A DNA stretch of 64,000 bases from Streptomyces changanensis (GTDB lineage Bacteria; Actinomycetota; Actinomycetes; Streptomycetales; Streptomycetaceae), in contig NZ_CP102332.1 in the NCBI RefSeq assembly GCF_024600715.1, positions 5,890,001 to 5,954,000 on the forward strand. The letters are read 5' to 3'. Numbering within the stretch: position 1 is the first letter of the stretch; each line of letters begins with the position of its first letter. Shown one piece after another: positions 43,236 through 52,605 of this stretch. The position numbers were made by a program, and so were the translations under genes. A model generated the notes under the pieces. It saw only the letters and a list, made by a program, of their open reading frames with translations. It ran no database searches and was not told where the DNA came from.

Positions 43236-43400
43236 CATCCTCTGTAGTCGCAGGCCAGTAGGGTGTGGACGGCCTGGACGATGGTGCCGATACAGCGGGT
43301 GGAGCTCTCGCTCGTCGGAGTAGTCGCCAGGACTTCAGCTGTGCGAAGGCGCGTTCACCCGGAGCCCTCAGCCGGGCGTGGTCCCGGTTGAACTCCTGGC
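43236..43400 (-). pseudogene. 3' fragment of an IS5-type transposase
   Basis: The minus strand reads QEFNRDHARLRAPGERAFAQ, LKSWRLLR, then after a frameshift TRCIGTIVQAVHTLLACDYR and a stop. This is the C-terminal helix region of an IS5-family (DDE_4 type) transposase. No inverted repeat end was identified. Confidence 0.65.
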
Positions 43401-43650
43401 AATGGGGTGTGTCAACTTAACTCGTACAGTGTGCGGCCCGCCGGGTTCTGCGCTCCTGCTTATGAACCGACGTATCAGCCGGGGGCGCAAGAGGCAGACC
43501 CGCACCGCCAATCCCAAGCTCCGCTTGTACAGCGTTCCGCCGGCTTCCGCGGTGACATGACGGTGACCCATGCGGACGGCACTACGGAGATCGTGCCCGC
43601 GCGGAAGACGATCAGGAAGCCGCCGGCGGGGGCGCCATACTCTGGGCCTC

Positions 43651-44184
43651 ATGTCTCATTGCGATCATGTTCGACTGCGCCCTGTTGCCGAGAAGGACCT
43701 CGATCTGTTCGAGCGCCTGCATGAGGATCGTGCCGAGCTCGGAGAGCACGGCTTCTTCGGCTACCGCAATCCGGGGCAGCTTCGCCGGCAGTGGGCCGAG
43801 CACGGTTTCCTCTCTGCTCAGGGCGGGCGGTTGACGATCGCCGCGGACGACGACCGGTTCGTCGGCGAGGTGCAGTGGCACGAGGTGCTTCAGGGCCCGG
43901 CGTCACCGTGCTGGAACATCGGCGTCTCCCTGCTCACCGCCGAACGCGGCAAGGGGTACGGCAAGCAGGCCCAGCGTCAGCTTGTTGAGTACCTGTTCGC
44001 TCACACCAAGGTCAACCGGATCGAGGCAAGCACCGAGGTGGTGAACGTCGCCGAACAGCGCGCCCTGGAAGGGGCGGGCTTCACCCGCGAGGGCATCCTG
44101 CGCGGCGCCTGTTTCCGTGCCGGCGCATGGCGCGACATGGTCCTGTACTCAGTGCTGCGCGCCGAGGTCGTCACCGGGGCATGA
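43651..44184 (+). CDS. GNAT-family N-acetyltransferase
   Basis: This 177-residue enzyme of the RimJ/RimL type starts at ATG 43651 (VRLRPVAEKDLDLFERLHED). Motif A for acetyl-CoA binding is visible as IGVSLLTAERGKGYGKQAQR and the C-terminal NVAEQRALEGAGFTREGILR matches the family. A CATACT box 18 bp before the ATG and the absence of an RBS suggest a leaderless transcript. The acceptor is unknown. The preceding 43401-43650 holds only a short unassigned open frame, and 44185-44449 holds no gene. Confidence 0.88.
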   Translation: MSHCDHVRLRPVAEKDLDLFERLHEDRAELGEHGFFGYRNPGQLRRQWAEHGFLSAQGGRLTIAADDDRFVGEVQWHEVLQGPASPCWNIGVSLLTAERGKGYGKQAQRQLVEYLFAHTKVNRIEASTEVVNVAEQRALEGAGFTREGILRGACFRAGAWRDMVLYSVLRAEVVTGA

Positions 44185-44449
44185 ACCTGCGGGCAGCAGA
44201 CCACGCGTCACCACCGGCGGGCTCCTCAAGGCCCCGGACGGGGAGGACTGAGTAGCGCTGTCGCCTTGATCACGCTGACGGCGACACCTGCAGGTGGGCG
44301 GCACAGGCCCGATCCGCTCCCGACGCGGCGACCGGTGAGGTGATCAGACCAGGCTGGATCTGCTCTTTGTTTCACCGGTCACACGGCGACGCCATGACGT
44401 GTGAAGCGTGTCGTCGGCCGCACGGCCTGCCCCGGCCGCGAGCCGGGGA

Positions 44450-44851
44450 TCAGGCCGGGGTGGTGGTGTGCTGTTCCTGGGCGGCGAGGACTGCGGGCAT
44501 GTTGGCCTCGATGTGGCCGATGAAGGCCATGAGGTGGTCGGCGGTGCTCTCGCCCAGGGGGGTGAGGGAGTAGTTGACGCTCGGGGGCATCGCGGTGAGG
44601 ACCTCGCGGCTGACGAAGCCGTCGCGCTCCAGGGCCTGGAGGGTCTGGGCGAGCATTTTCTCGCTGACCCCGTCGATGCGCCGGCGCAGGGCGTTGAAAC
44701 GCGCGGGCCCCTTGCGCAGTCCCGCCAGCACCAGGACGCCCCAGCGGCCCGTGAGGTGGTCCAGGACCTGGCGGGAGGGACAGTGCTTGGCGAAGACGTC
44801 GAACTCCAGCGCGGCCGCCTGGCGCTCGTCCTCGGTGGACAGCTCGTTCAT
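44450..44851 (-). CDS. HxlR-family transcriptional regulator
   Basis: This 133-residue winged-helix protein starts at ATG 44851. The HxlR core CPSRQVLDHLTGRWGVLVLA (with the N-terminal Cys often used for redox sensing), RFNALRRRIDGVSEKMLAQT and the wing YSLTPLGE are all present. It is divergent from an NmrA-type oxidoreductase gene with a shared operator. Such QorR/HypR-like regulators respond to quinones, electrophiles or thiol stress; that role here is inferred. Confidence 0.92.
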   Translation of the reverse strand: MNELSTEDERQAAALEFDVFAKHCPSRQVLDHLTGRWGVLVLAGLRKGPARFNALRRRIDGVSEKMLAQTLQALERDGFVSREVLTAMPPSVNYSLTPLGESTADHLMAFIGHIEANMPAVLAAQEQHTTTPA

Positions 44852-44908
44852 GAATGGCTCCTTCTTCCCTTTCACGTTACCCCCACCACAGTGCTGCGCA
44901 AAAGTTGG

Positions 44909-44927
44909 CACTAACTTTTGGTTAGTG
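44909..44927. promoter_or_regulatory. HxlR-type operator in the divergent promoter
   Basis: CACTAAC (44909-44915) and GTTAGTG (44921-44927) are perfect 7-bp arms around TTTTG, in an AT-rich patch between the divergent hxlR-type and nmrA-type genes. The position allows control of both. Confidence 0.75.
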
Positions 44928-44988
44928 TACGGTCGGTGGAGCCGGCTGGACATCGACCGGCACCACCCCCGTACAGAAGGAACCCGCC

Positions 44989-45849
<861 letters not shown>

Positions 45850-45898
45850 CACCCGCCGGACAGCCCCCGCCACCACCTGCACAGACGCAAGGAACAGC

Positions 45899-46606
45899 AT
45901 GACCATGCGCGTAGAGATCTGGGGCGACGTCATCTGCCCCTGGTGCTACATCGGCACCGCCCGCTTCGAAAAGGCCCTGGCCGGCTTCGCCCACCGCGAC
46001 CAGGTCGAAGTCGTCCACCGCTCGTTCGAACTCGACCCCGCACACGACAAGGCTCACATCGAGCCGGTGCACAAGATGCTGGCCGACAAATTCGGCCCCC
46101 AGGGTCCCGGCATGGACCGGCAGGTCGCGAAAACAGCGGCCGGTGAAGGGCTCGCCTACCGCACCGACCGCCAGGTCGGCAGCACCCTGGACGCCCACCG
46201 CCTCCTGCACCTCGCCAAGGCACACGGCCGCCAGCACCAGCTGCTGAACCTGCTCTTCGACGCCAACTTTGCCCAGGCACGCACCATCTTCACCCCCGAC
46301 GCCCTCCTCGACCTGGCCCTGAAGGCCGGAATCGACGAGGACGAGGCCCGCCGCGTCCTTAACGACCCCGACGCCTACCTCGACGCCGTCCGCGCCGACG
46401 AACAGGAAGCTGCCCGCCTCGGAGCCACCGGCGTGCCCTTCTTCGTCATCGACCGCCGCTACGCCCTCTCCGGCGGTCAGCCGGCCGAAGCCTTCGCCCA
46501 GGCACTGAACACTGCCTGGACCGAGCGCCCGCCCACCCAGACCGCCCCGGCAGGAGCCGTCTGCGGCCCGGACGGCACCTGCGCCGTCCCGCCCGCCAGG
46601 CCGTAA
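45899..46606 (+). CDS. DsbA-family (FrnE-like) thiol oxidoreductase
   Basis: This 235-residue cytoplasmic thioredoxin-fold protein has the active-site CPWC (residues 14-17 in DVICPWCYIGTARF), the helical insertion and the cis-Pro loop ATGVPFFVID. It ends in a second Cys pair near the C-terminus (AVCGPDGTCAVPP), which may be redox active or metal binding as in FrnE proteins of Deinococcus. It follows the oxidoreductase gene by 49 bp with AAGGAA before ATG 45899. Confidence 0.9.
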   Translation: MTMRVEIWGDVICPWCYIGTARFEKALAGFAHRDQVEVVHRSFELDPAHDKAHIEPVHKMLADKFGPQGPGMDRQVAKTAAGEGLAYRTDRQVGSTLDAHRLLHLAKAHGRQHQLLNLLFDANFAQARTIFTPDALLDLALKAGIDEDEARRVLNDPDAYLDAVRADEQEAARLGATGVPFFVIDRRYALSGGQPAEAFAQALNTAWTERPPTQTAPAGAVCGPDGTCAVPPARP

Positions 46607-46825
46607 CCAGCCAGTGGCCCAGCACGGGCCCTGCCCTTCCCCGCCCCACGCCCGGCCCGTAACGACGATCACGCAGGCAGGCGATCCGCTGCGTGCCTCT
46701 CACCCGTCTGGCCGTCGTGCATGGCGCGGGGCCTCACCCACCTCAACCCTTTATAGGGGCCCGTCCGTCCGTGCCGCCCGTGTGCCCGGCCGCAGGCAGA
46801 CCCCGAACCTTGAACGGAGCATCCG

Positions 46826-47215
46826 ATGTCTGACACCGAGCGCAACAAGCAGGTCGTCGTCGACTACTACCAGACGGCGTTCGGCGGCAACCCGCAGAAG
46901 GCCATCGCCGATCACTTCGGCCCGGTCTACATTCAGCACAACCCCGACGCCCAGGACGGCCCCGAGGCGTTCACCGGTTTCGTGAACTGGCTGCGTGGCG
47001 AGTACCCGAACCTGCGCCTGGACATCAAGCGGGTCATCGCCGAAGGTGACATGGTCGTCACCCACTCCCACCTCGACCTCGAACCCGGCAACTCCGACAA
47101 CCCCGGTCGTGCGCTGGCGGACTTCTTCCGCCTGGAGAACGGCAAGGTCGTCGAGCACTGGGACGTCATCCAGGACGTCCCCACCCAGGCGGCCAACGAC
47201 AACGGCATGTTCTGA
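46826..47215 (+). CDS. SnoaL-like (NTF2-fold) protein
   Basis: This 129-residue protein has the SnoaL/ester-cyclase-like pattern VVDYYQTAFGGNPQKAIADH, YIQHNPDAQDG, and ADFFRLENGKVVEHWDVIQ. These NTF2-fold proteins are cyclases, isomerases or ligand binders; nothing fixes its substrate. It follows the DsbA-like gene by about 220 bp in the same direction; 46607-46825 has no gene, and a CTTTATAGGG stretch there could be part of a promoter. Confidence 0.88.
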   Translation: MSDTERNKQVVVDYYQTAFGGNPQKAIADHFGPVYIQHNPDAQDGPEAFTGFVNWLRGEYPNLRLDIKRVIAEGDMVVTHSHLDLEPGNSDNPGRALADFFRLENGKVVEHWDVIQDVPTQAANDNGMF

Positions 47216-47266
47216 TGCCGACACCGCCACCCGCACCCACGGCGGCTGACGCGCCCGCCGCCGTGG

Positions 47267-47470
47267 GTGCGCCGCCAGTACCTGGCGTCGGCCACCGGTG
47301 ACCTCGACCTGTGGCGCACGGCAGTGGCCGCCGACGTGGAGTGGATCGAGGCGGCCGGATTCCCCCTGGCCGACACCTACGATTTCAGGTCATGGCTACG
47401 CATAAAGACAGGGGCCTGGCACCGTGCCCGTGGCCGCCAAGTCGACGTCCAAGGCTACCCGAGTGCCTAA
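47267..47470 (+). pseudogene. truncated second SnoaL-like protein
   Basis: The frame reads RQYLASATGDLDLWRTAVAA then DVEWIEAAGFPLADTY, the first half of an NTF2-fold protein, and then changes at about 47385 to unrelated sequence until the stop at 47470. It has no RBS-start pair of its own. It looks like a remnant of a neighbour of the 46826 gene. Confidence 0.6.
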
Positions 47471-48467
47471 CATCGACGGCGCCGATCTCGCCGCTAGGAA
47501 TAGTCCGGTTCCTTGGTGGCGGGGCCCCTCGGGAAATAATCCCGGTGTCCTGCGGCGTTCCCGCTCGGCAATCGCTGAGTGGGGGTGGCTGGACCTGAAG
47601 CTGTTCCACAAGACGAACGGCGTGACCGAGGTCACGCCGTGGTTGGCTGAGGCTGAGGCTGATGTGCAGGCGCTCGTCGAGAGCGCGATGGAGGCCATGC
47701 TCGGGGTCCGCTTCCTGGCCACCGAGTACAGCACTGGTCCCGTGCACGGAGGGCGCATCGACTCGCTCGGGCTGGATGAGAACGGCTCGCCGGTGATTGT
47801 CGAGTACAAGCGGGCGACCGATCCGGGCGTCCTGTCGCAGGGCTTGTTCTATGTGGCGTGGCTGATGGACCACCGGGAGGAGTTCGAGGCTCTGGTCCGC
47901 GAGCGGCTTGGGGCCGCGGCGGCCGCCGGGGTTCTGTGGAGTACTCCGCGGCTGATCTGCGTCGCCGGTGGCTTCACACGCTACGACCTTCACGCGGTGC
48001 GCGAGCACCGCCGGTCCATCGACCTGGTGCGCTACACGATGCTCGGTGAGCACCATATCGCGCTGGAGACAGTCGCGTCGGTCGCTGCCCAGGGCAGCGT
48101 GCGCCGGGAGCGCATCCGCGGCGGGCGGGGGACCTCACCTCGTCGGCGGACCGACGCCATGGCGGAGCTGGCGGCCGTCGTCGACGAGACGCTGCTGGGC
48201 CTGGGCGAGGGCGTGACGAAGGTCGAGCGCAAGCAGTACTACGCGTACCAGCGGCTGCGGAACTTCGCCTGCGTCACGGGACGGCAGGACAAGCTGCTGG
48301 TGTACCTCAAGGTCGCGCCGGCCACGGTCGAGCTCGTGCCGGGCTTCACCCGGGACGTGACGGGGCTAGGCCATCACGGCACGGGTGACCTGGAGGTCCA
48401 GCTGCGCTCCGAGAAGGACGTGGAGCGGGCGCTGGAGCTGTTCCGGCTGTCGTACGCAGCGGCGTAG
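47424..48467 (+). CDS. DUF5655-type protein with PD-(D/E)XK nuclease-like domain
   Basis: This protein of up to 347 residues has an N-terminal restriction-endonuclease-like fold. The run TEYSTGPVHGGRIDSLGLDE carries the Asp and SPVIVEYKRATDPG the E-x-K of the PD-(D/E)XK site. A C-terminal DUF5655 domain follows (KQYYAYQRLRNFACVTGRQD, LLVYLKVAP). The family start is usually just before DLKLF (about 47593 here), so the true N-terminus is uncertain and the first 55 residues (from GTG 47424) may be read-in. It may act on nucleic acids; no cellular role is known to me. Terminates at the hairpin at 48554. Confidence 0.78.
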   Translation: MPVAAKSTSKATRVPNIDGADLAARNSPVPWWRGPSGNNPGVLRRSRSAIAEWGWLDLKLFHKTNGVTEVTPWLAEAEADVQALVESAMEAMLGVRFLATEYSTGPVHGGRIDSLGLDENGSPVIVEYKRATDPGVLSQGLFYVAWLMDHREEFEALVRERLGAAAAAGVLWSTPRLICVAGGFTRYDLHAVREHRRSIDLVRYTMLGEHHIALETVASVAAQGSVRRERIRGGRGTSPRRRTDAMAELAAVVDETLLGLGEGVTKVERKQYYAYQRLRNFACVTGRQDKLLVYLKVAPATVELVPGFTRDVTGLGHHGTGDLEVQLRSEKDVERALELFRLSYAAA

Positions 48468-49038
48468 CCAGTGCGGCAAGCGTGGATGTGTCGGTCGGAG
48501 GCGCCTTTCGACGAAGGGGCGGGGGAGTGGCGGTGGTGTCGTCCATCCTCCGCAGGATCCCCGGTTTCGGAAACCGGGGATCCTCGCCTATATTGCGCCC
48601 GCGCCGGGGCCGGGGCGCGGGGTCACCAGCCGGAGGGCTTGGTGGTCCCAGGACGCGGGTGACGGTGATCTCGATGACGACCCGGTTGGGGTTCACGCGC
48701 GGGGTCTTGTACCGCTCGGTGTACCGGCGCTCGGCGTCGGCGACGGAGGTGGGGTCGTCCTTGATGATGGCCGTGCCTTCGAGGGTGGACCAGCGCCGCC
48801 CTTCGGCCTGACTGACGGTGACGCGGGCTTCGGTGCCGGCGGCCAGGGCGGCGCGGATGTTGCGGACCTTTTTGTTGCCGCCGTCGGTGATGACGCGGGC
48901 GATCCGCGTCTCGGGGTCGTACGTCACGCCGACAGGAGTGGTATGCGGGGAGCCGTCGGGGCGGAGCGTGGTCAGGAAGCAGGTTCTGCGCTCCTGCCAG
49001 AACATGTCCCCGTCGGTGTGCAGGGCGTCGGTGTCCAA
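48346..49038 (-). CDS. PPOX-class (F420/FMN-dependent) oxidoreductase, probably frameshifted at its end
   Basis: The start is TTG 49038 with GGAGA upstream. The core reads FWQERRTCFLTTLRPDGSPH, TPVGVTYDPETRIARVITDG and RWSTLEGTAIIKDDPTSVAD, a split-barrel pyridoxamine-phosphate-oxidase-like fold that binds flavin or F420. The natural end seems to be VTRVLGTTKPSGW with a stop at 48623, which lies one frame away. A one-base loss in the GGGACC run near 48650 makes the frame run on for about 90 Pro/Arg-rich residues, through the terminator and antisense into the DUF5655 gene. The catalytic core is intact. Confidence 0.75.
   Translation of the reverse strand: MDTDALHTDGDMFWQERRTCFLTTLRPDGSPHTTPVGVTYDPETRIARVITDGGNKKVRNIRAALAAGTEARVTVSQAEGRRWSTLEGTAIIKDDPTSVADAERRYTERYKTPRVNPNRVVIEITVTRVLGPPSPPAGDPAPRPRRGRNIGEDPRFPKPGILRRMDDTTATPPPLRRKAPPTDTSTLAALATPLRTTAGTAPAPAPRPSRSAAGPPGHPCRDGLAPSRPG
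48554..48584. terminator. perfect bidirectional hairpin
   Basis: AGGATCCCCGGTTTC pairs with GAAACCGGGGATCCT around a single G (a practical loop of 3-5 nt). It lies between the convergent DUF5655 and PPOX genes. Confidence 0.85.
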
Positions 49039-49137
49039 CGGACAGTCTCCTCGGTACGAGCGGCAGGTCGCTTCGACCGTAACGCGGAGCGGCCCGGGCG
49101 CAGGCGCCGGGCTCCAGCCGTGTGGCAGAGGGGAGGA

Positions 49138-49470
49138 TCAGGCCCCGGTGTCGCCGGGCTTCGAGGGGGTGCGCCGGTGTCGGCCACGACCCTGGCCAAG
49201 GGCCGGCCGGTCCCACTCCGGCGGTCGAACAGGCTCCGGCGGAGGCGGATAGAGCAGTGCCTGAGCTTCGGCCAGGTTCGCCACGATCATGACCGGCACC
49301 CAGGCCAGGCCGTCGTACTCCAAGATCGCGCGGGGTGCCGATGGAGCGACGTGGCTGCCCCGAAGCGGGCCATCGACCAGGGGAACGGCGCGCAGGCGCC
49401 CTCTCCGTTCCGCGAGACGCTCCTCGCGGCGCCGGGCCCAGTCGGCCAGCGGCTCCTCGGGGTCACTCAT
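49138..49470 (-). CDS. DUF6087-like small protein
   Basis: This 110-residue protein starts at ATG 49470 (MSDPEEPLADWARRREERLA). The block VPLVDGPLRGSHVAPSAPRA, then YDGLAWVPVMIVANLAEA matches the small actinobacterial family known as DUF6087. There is no membrane segment or signal peptide. Its function is unknown; the family is often found near mobile or accessory genes. Confidence 0.65.
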   Translation of the reverse strand: MSDPEEPLADWARRREERLAERRGRLRAVPLVDGPLRGSHVAPSAPRAILEYDGLAWVPVMIVANLAEAQALLYPPPPEPVRPPEWDRPALGQGRGRHRRTPSKPGDTGA

Positions 49471-49703
49471 GAGCGGCATCCTGCCGGACACTCCTCGTCA
49501 CGCGCGACCCTCGGGCCCCACTTCACCCGGCTGGGTGAACTGCGCCGGACCCTGCTGGCGGGCGGGCCGGGGGCTGCTACGGTCAGTGCACCTCTTCATG
49601 GGGTGGGCCCTGCGCAGGCCCGCGTTGCCGGCTCCGCTGGCGCGCTCGGACAAGGTGCACGGCGCCGGCGCATTCAGATGACCTGGATGCTCATGGAGTT
49701 GCC

Positions 49704-50060
49704 GTGCCCGCCCACCACGCCCGCAAAGGTTCCGCCCGCCGCCGCCAGGCCGAAACCGGCGAGTCGTACACCGACGCCGCCAAGGCCCTTCGCCGCGAGC
49801 GCTACAACCGGCCCGTCTTCGACCCCTGGGTGGCTCCCCGGGGCAAGGTGGACGACCCGATCCCAGGTCACGACGCCTGGCTGTCGGGACCGTGCCCCGA
49901 GGGATGTCCAACCCGCGAGCGACCGGACTACCGTGCCTACTTGGAGACCTTGCCGCCCAAGGAGCGCTTCCCTCGGCCGGCGGTGCCGAGGAAGCCGTAC
50001 GAGTGCCCCGGCCCGGCCACCTGTGACAACGGCGACTGGGAGCCGCCGTCGTGCCGCTAG
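49704..50060 (+). CDS. hypothetical protein, Arg/Pro-rich with Cys cluster
   Basis: This 118-residue frame from GTG 49704 (ATGGAG upstream) is basic at the N-terminus (KGSARRRQAETGESYTDAAK). It contains CPEGCP and CPGPATCDNGDW...C cysteine clusters that could bind a metal. I do not recognise the family. It ends immediately before the permease remnant. Confidence 0.5.
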   Translation: MPAHHARKGSARRRQAETGESYTDAAKALRRERYNRPVFDPWVAPRGKVDDPIPGHDAWLSGPCPEGCPTRERPDYRAYLETLPPKERFPRPAVPRKPYECPGPATCDNGDWEPPSCR

Positions 50061-50331
50061 ATGGTTCCGCCGTTGGCGGGAGCGGTGGCTTGCTGGGGCA
50101 GCTTCGCTTCAACCCGGGCGACATCGCCGACCTCGGCTACCGCAGCCTTGCCCGTACCGACCTCGTCCACGACGTCCTGGGCACCGGCCAGCAGCCCCTG
50201 CGCGCCGAAGGCGCTGGCGGACGCCCTGCCCAACCTGCTGCCCTCCACCGAGTACGTGCCGGCGTGGAAGTACCTGCGTGAGACCGGTCGCATCACCCCG
50301 GAGGGCCCGTTGACACGGCTGGTCTCGACGC

Positions 50332-50997
50332 CGCATCACCACCACCATCGGCTTCGGCCTGCTGACCGCGGTCCTGCTCTACGCCCTGGTCGCCAACATC
50401 ATCGACAAGCCCGACGGCATCGTCATCTCCGCCTTCTTCATCGCCGGGATCATCGTCGTCTCGCTGATCTCCCGCGTCTCCCGCACCACCGAACTGCGCG
50501 CCGATCGCATCGTCTTCGATGAGACGGCCCGCCAGTTCATCACCGACACTCTCGACCACGACAGCTCCATCAATCTGATCGCCAATCGCCGCCAGGCCGG
50601 AGACGCAGCTGAGTACGCCGACAAGGAGCGCGAGCGGCGCGGCGCGAACCCCGTTCCCGGCATCGCGGACGTGATCTTCCTCGAGATCGACGTGGTCGAC
50701 CCCTCGGACTTCAGTGACACCCTCACTGTCCACGGCGTCGAAGTCGACGGCTACCGCATCCTGCGCGCCGAGGCCCCGGCCGCGCCCAACGCCATCGCTG
50801 CGATCCTGCTCGCCCTGCGCGACGCGACCGGAGTGCAGCCGCAATGCCACTCCGCGTGGGCAGAGGGCAGCCCGCTGGTGCACATGGTCCGCTACTTCCT
50901 CCTCGGGCGCGGCGACACCGCCCCCGTCACCCGAGAGATCATCCGCAGCCACGAACCCGACCCCGCCCTCCGCCCCGGCATCCACGTCGGCGGATGA
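50332..50997 (+). pseudogene. C-terminal part of an APC-type amino acid permease
   Basis: The frame carries two membrane spans (IGFGLLTAVLLYALVANIID, IVISAFFIAGIIVVSLISRV) and then the cytoplasmic tail with GANPVPGIADVIFLEIDVVD and GRGDTAPVTREIIRSHEPD. This is the C-terminal third of the long Streptomyces amino-acid permeases. The first nine or so spans are missing; upstream (50061-50331) is different coding-like sequence (ALPNLLPSTEYVPAWKYL) that I cannot place. No start codon is near 50332. Confidence 0.65.
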
Positions 50998-51054
50998 GCT
51001 CACCATCCCGCACGGCCAGAACGCAGTGCCTGGGCGGGAGCGCACGGTGCGTCA

Positions 51055-51195
51055 ATGCGCTCCAAGATCATCGGTATGACGCTGACCGCCGCGTTCGTCG
51101 CCGCGGGGGCTGCCGCTGACTGGTGGTGCCTCATCGGCATCGGCGTGTGGCTGGTGATCGCTGCCTTCCTGATGGAGATGATCTACCGGCCATGA
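51055..51195 (+). CDS. 46-residue small membrane protein
   Basis: From ATG 51055 a short frame encodes two hydrophobic segments (MTLTAAFVAAGAAAD and WCLIGIGVWLVIAAFLMEM) and stops at 51195. The composition is that of a real small membrane protein, though the RBS (GGGAGCG, a little far) is only fair. Function unknown. Confidence 0.5.
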   Translation: MRSKIIGMTLTAAFVAAGAAADWWCLIGIGVWLVIAAFLMEMIYRP

Positions 51196-51495
51196 CGGCC
51201 ACTGGTGAACGAACCCGGGCCGTCACGAGCCCCCGACCCCATTCGACCGGGCCGTGCTCGGCTCACTACGGCGAGCCGCGTAGCGTCGCCGATGCGTATC
51301 ACCAGATGAGCTTGCGAGTCGGGGGCGGCGGCCGGTCGACGGCGTCCTTCTCTCCGCTTCACCCGGCGGGTCTGGAGGGACCCCTTCGCTTCGGCACCCC
51401 TTTCCCGCGAGGGGAGCGAGCCCACCGGACCCGACGGCTACCAGGTACAGCAGCCCGCCCGCCCTCGAGCGCCTCGATCGGGGGGCGGGCATGAC

Positions 51496-51531
51496 GATGG
51501 CCCCGACGCAGGGAAGCGAGTCGGGGCCATC
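51496..51531. terminator. hairpin terminator
   Basis: GATGGCCCCGAC (51496-51507) pairs perfectly with GTCGGGGCCATC (51520-51531). The stretch 51196-51831 otherwise contains no gene that I can support. Confidence 0.75.
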
Positions 51532-51611
51532 ACCCACACGAGGCCCGCCGTGGGGCGTCGGAACACGTGCGCCTGTCGCCCTGCACAACGCAGCCCGGCC
51601 CGCTCAGTTAC

Positions 51612-51696
51612 GCAGCAGGCGATGAGCCCAGCCCATCGGGATGCCCGTCACGGTCTGTTAAGTGCAGGCTGAGCGCGGCCTGGGTTCGCCTGCTGC
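51612..51696. repeat. 11-bp inverted repeat pair
   Basis: GCAGCAGGCGA (51612-51622) and TCGCCTGCTGC (51686-51696) are exact complements 63 bp apart, about 140 bp before the 51832 gene. It could be part of a leader structure or a binding region. Confidence 0.4.
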
Positions 51697-51831
51697 TGTG
51701 TAGTGGCACCGGGCCTGCGGAGGGTGGAATTCGTCCAAGTGCGCACCTCGTCTGGCAGGTGCTGTCGATCACCTTGAGCCTGAGTTCGGTGCCCTGCGTC
51801 CGCAGGGACGCGTGTGTCTGGAAGGACTCAG

Positions 51832-52461
51832 ATGTCTGAACGCAACACGGTCATGCGCAGTCTGCATGACATCGGCCTGGCGGCTTGGTTCGGCGGCTCT
51901 CTCATGGGGGCCGTCGGGCTGAACAGAGCGATCCGCAACGCCATGAAGGAGCCGGTTCTCGCCTCGCGGATCGCCAGCGCCGGCTGGGCCGCCTGGGCCC
52001 CGGTGAACGCGGCCGCGATCGGCGCCCATCTGGTAGGCGGGGCTGGCCTGCTGGGCACCAACAGCGCCCGCGTTGCCTACCAGAGCGGCGTCGGCGCCTC
52101 CACCATCGCCAAGACGGTCCTCACCGGAGCTGCCCTCGCCGCCACCGCCTACAGCCGCGTCCTGGGCAAGAAGATCGAGCTCGCCTCGTCCCCAGACTTT
52201 GAGGACCAGGAGGCGGCAGCCGACCACCCTGTGGAACTGGAGCAGGCGCAGCGCCACCTGGCGATGCTGCAGTGGGCCCTGCCGGCGCTGACCGCCGGAG
52301 TTCTGGTCCTCAACGCCTTGCACGGAGAGCAGCAGCGCCCTGAGCAGCAGAAGGCGGGCATGCTGCGCCGGGCCGCCTCGCCGCTGGCCGTGGCAGGCGG
52401 ATCGGGTATGGCCGCCGTACGCCGTGCCGGCCACCACATCCCGATGACGGTCCGCTGCTGA
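51832..52461 (+). CDS. multi-pass membrane protein, unknown function
   Basis: This 209-residue protein starts at ATG 51832 (GGAAGGA upstream). It opens MSERNTVMRSLHDIGLAAWF and shows about four hydrophobic segments: near residues 14-30, 50-75, 82-105 and 146-166. The stretch between 105 and 140 is acidic and cytoplasmic. Similar proteins occur across Streptomyces without an assigned role. It stands alone between a terminator and a hairpin. Confidence 0.78.
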   Translation: MSERNTVMRSLHDIGLAAWFGGSLMGAVGLNRAIRNAMKEPVLASRIASAGWAAWAPVNAAAIGAHLVGGAGLLGTNSARVAYQSGVGASTIAKTVLTGAALAATAYSRVLGKKIELASSPDFEDQEAAADHPVELEQAQRHLAMLQWALPALTAGVLVLNALHGEQQRPEQQKAGMLRRAASPLAVAGGSGMAAVRRAGHHIPMTVRC

Positions 52462-52543
52462 GCTCACCGGCCAGGCCCGGGGAGAGCGCCGGCCCGACCC
52501 TCCGGCCCGTCCCGCACCGCTGCACACCGGCTTTAGCTGCCCA

Positions 52544-52574
52544 CCGGCCAGTGGACGCTCAGTCCACTGGCCGG
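52544..52574 (+). terminator. hairpin after the membrane protein gene
   Basis: CCGGCCAGTGGAC (52544-52556) pairs perfectly with GTCCACTGGCCGG (52562-52574) over a 5-nt loop, just upstream of the next start. It could attenuate read-through into 52606. Confidence 0.75.
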
Positions 52575-52605
52575 ACCCGACATCATTCACGCAAGGAGAG
52601 ACACC

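Noticed and set aside
46740..46760. CTTTATAGGG as a clear promoter -10 box of the SnoaL gene
   Set aside because: No convincing -35 box at the proper distance; only mentioned as a possibility.
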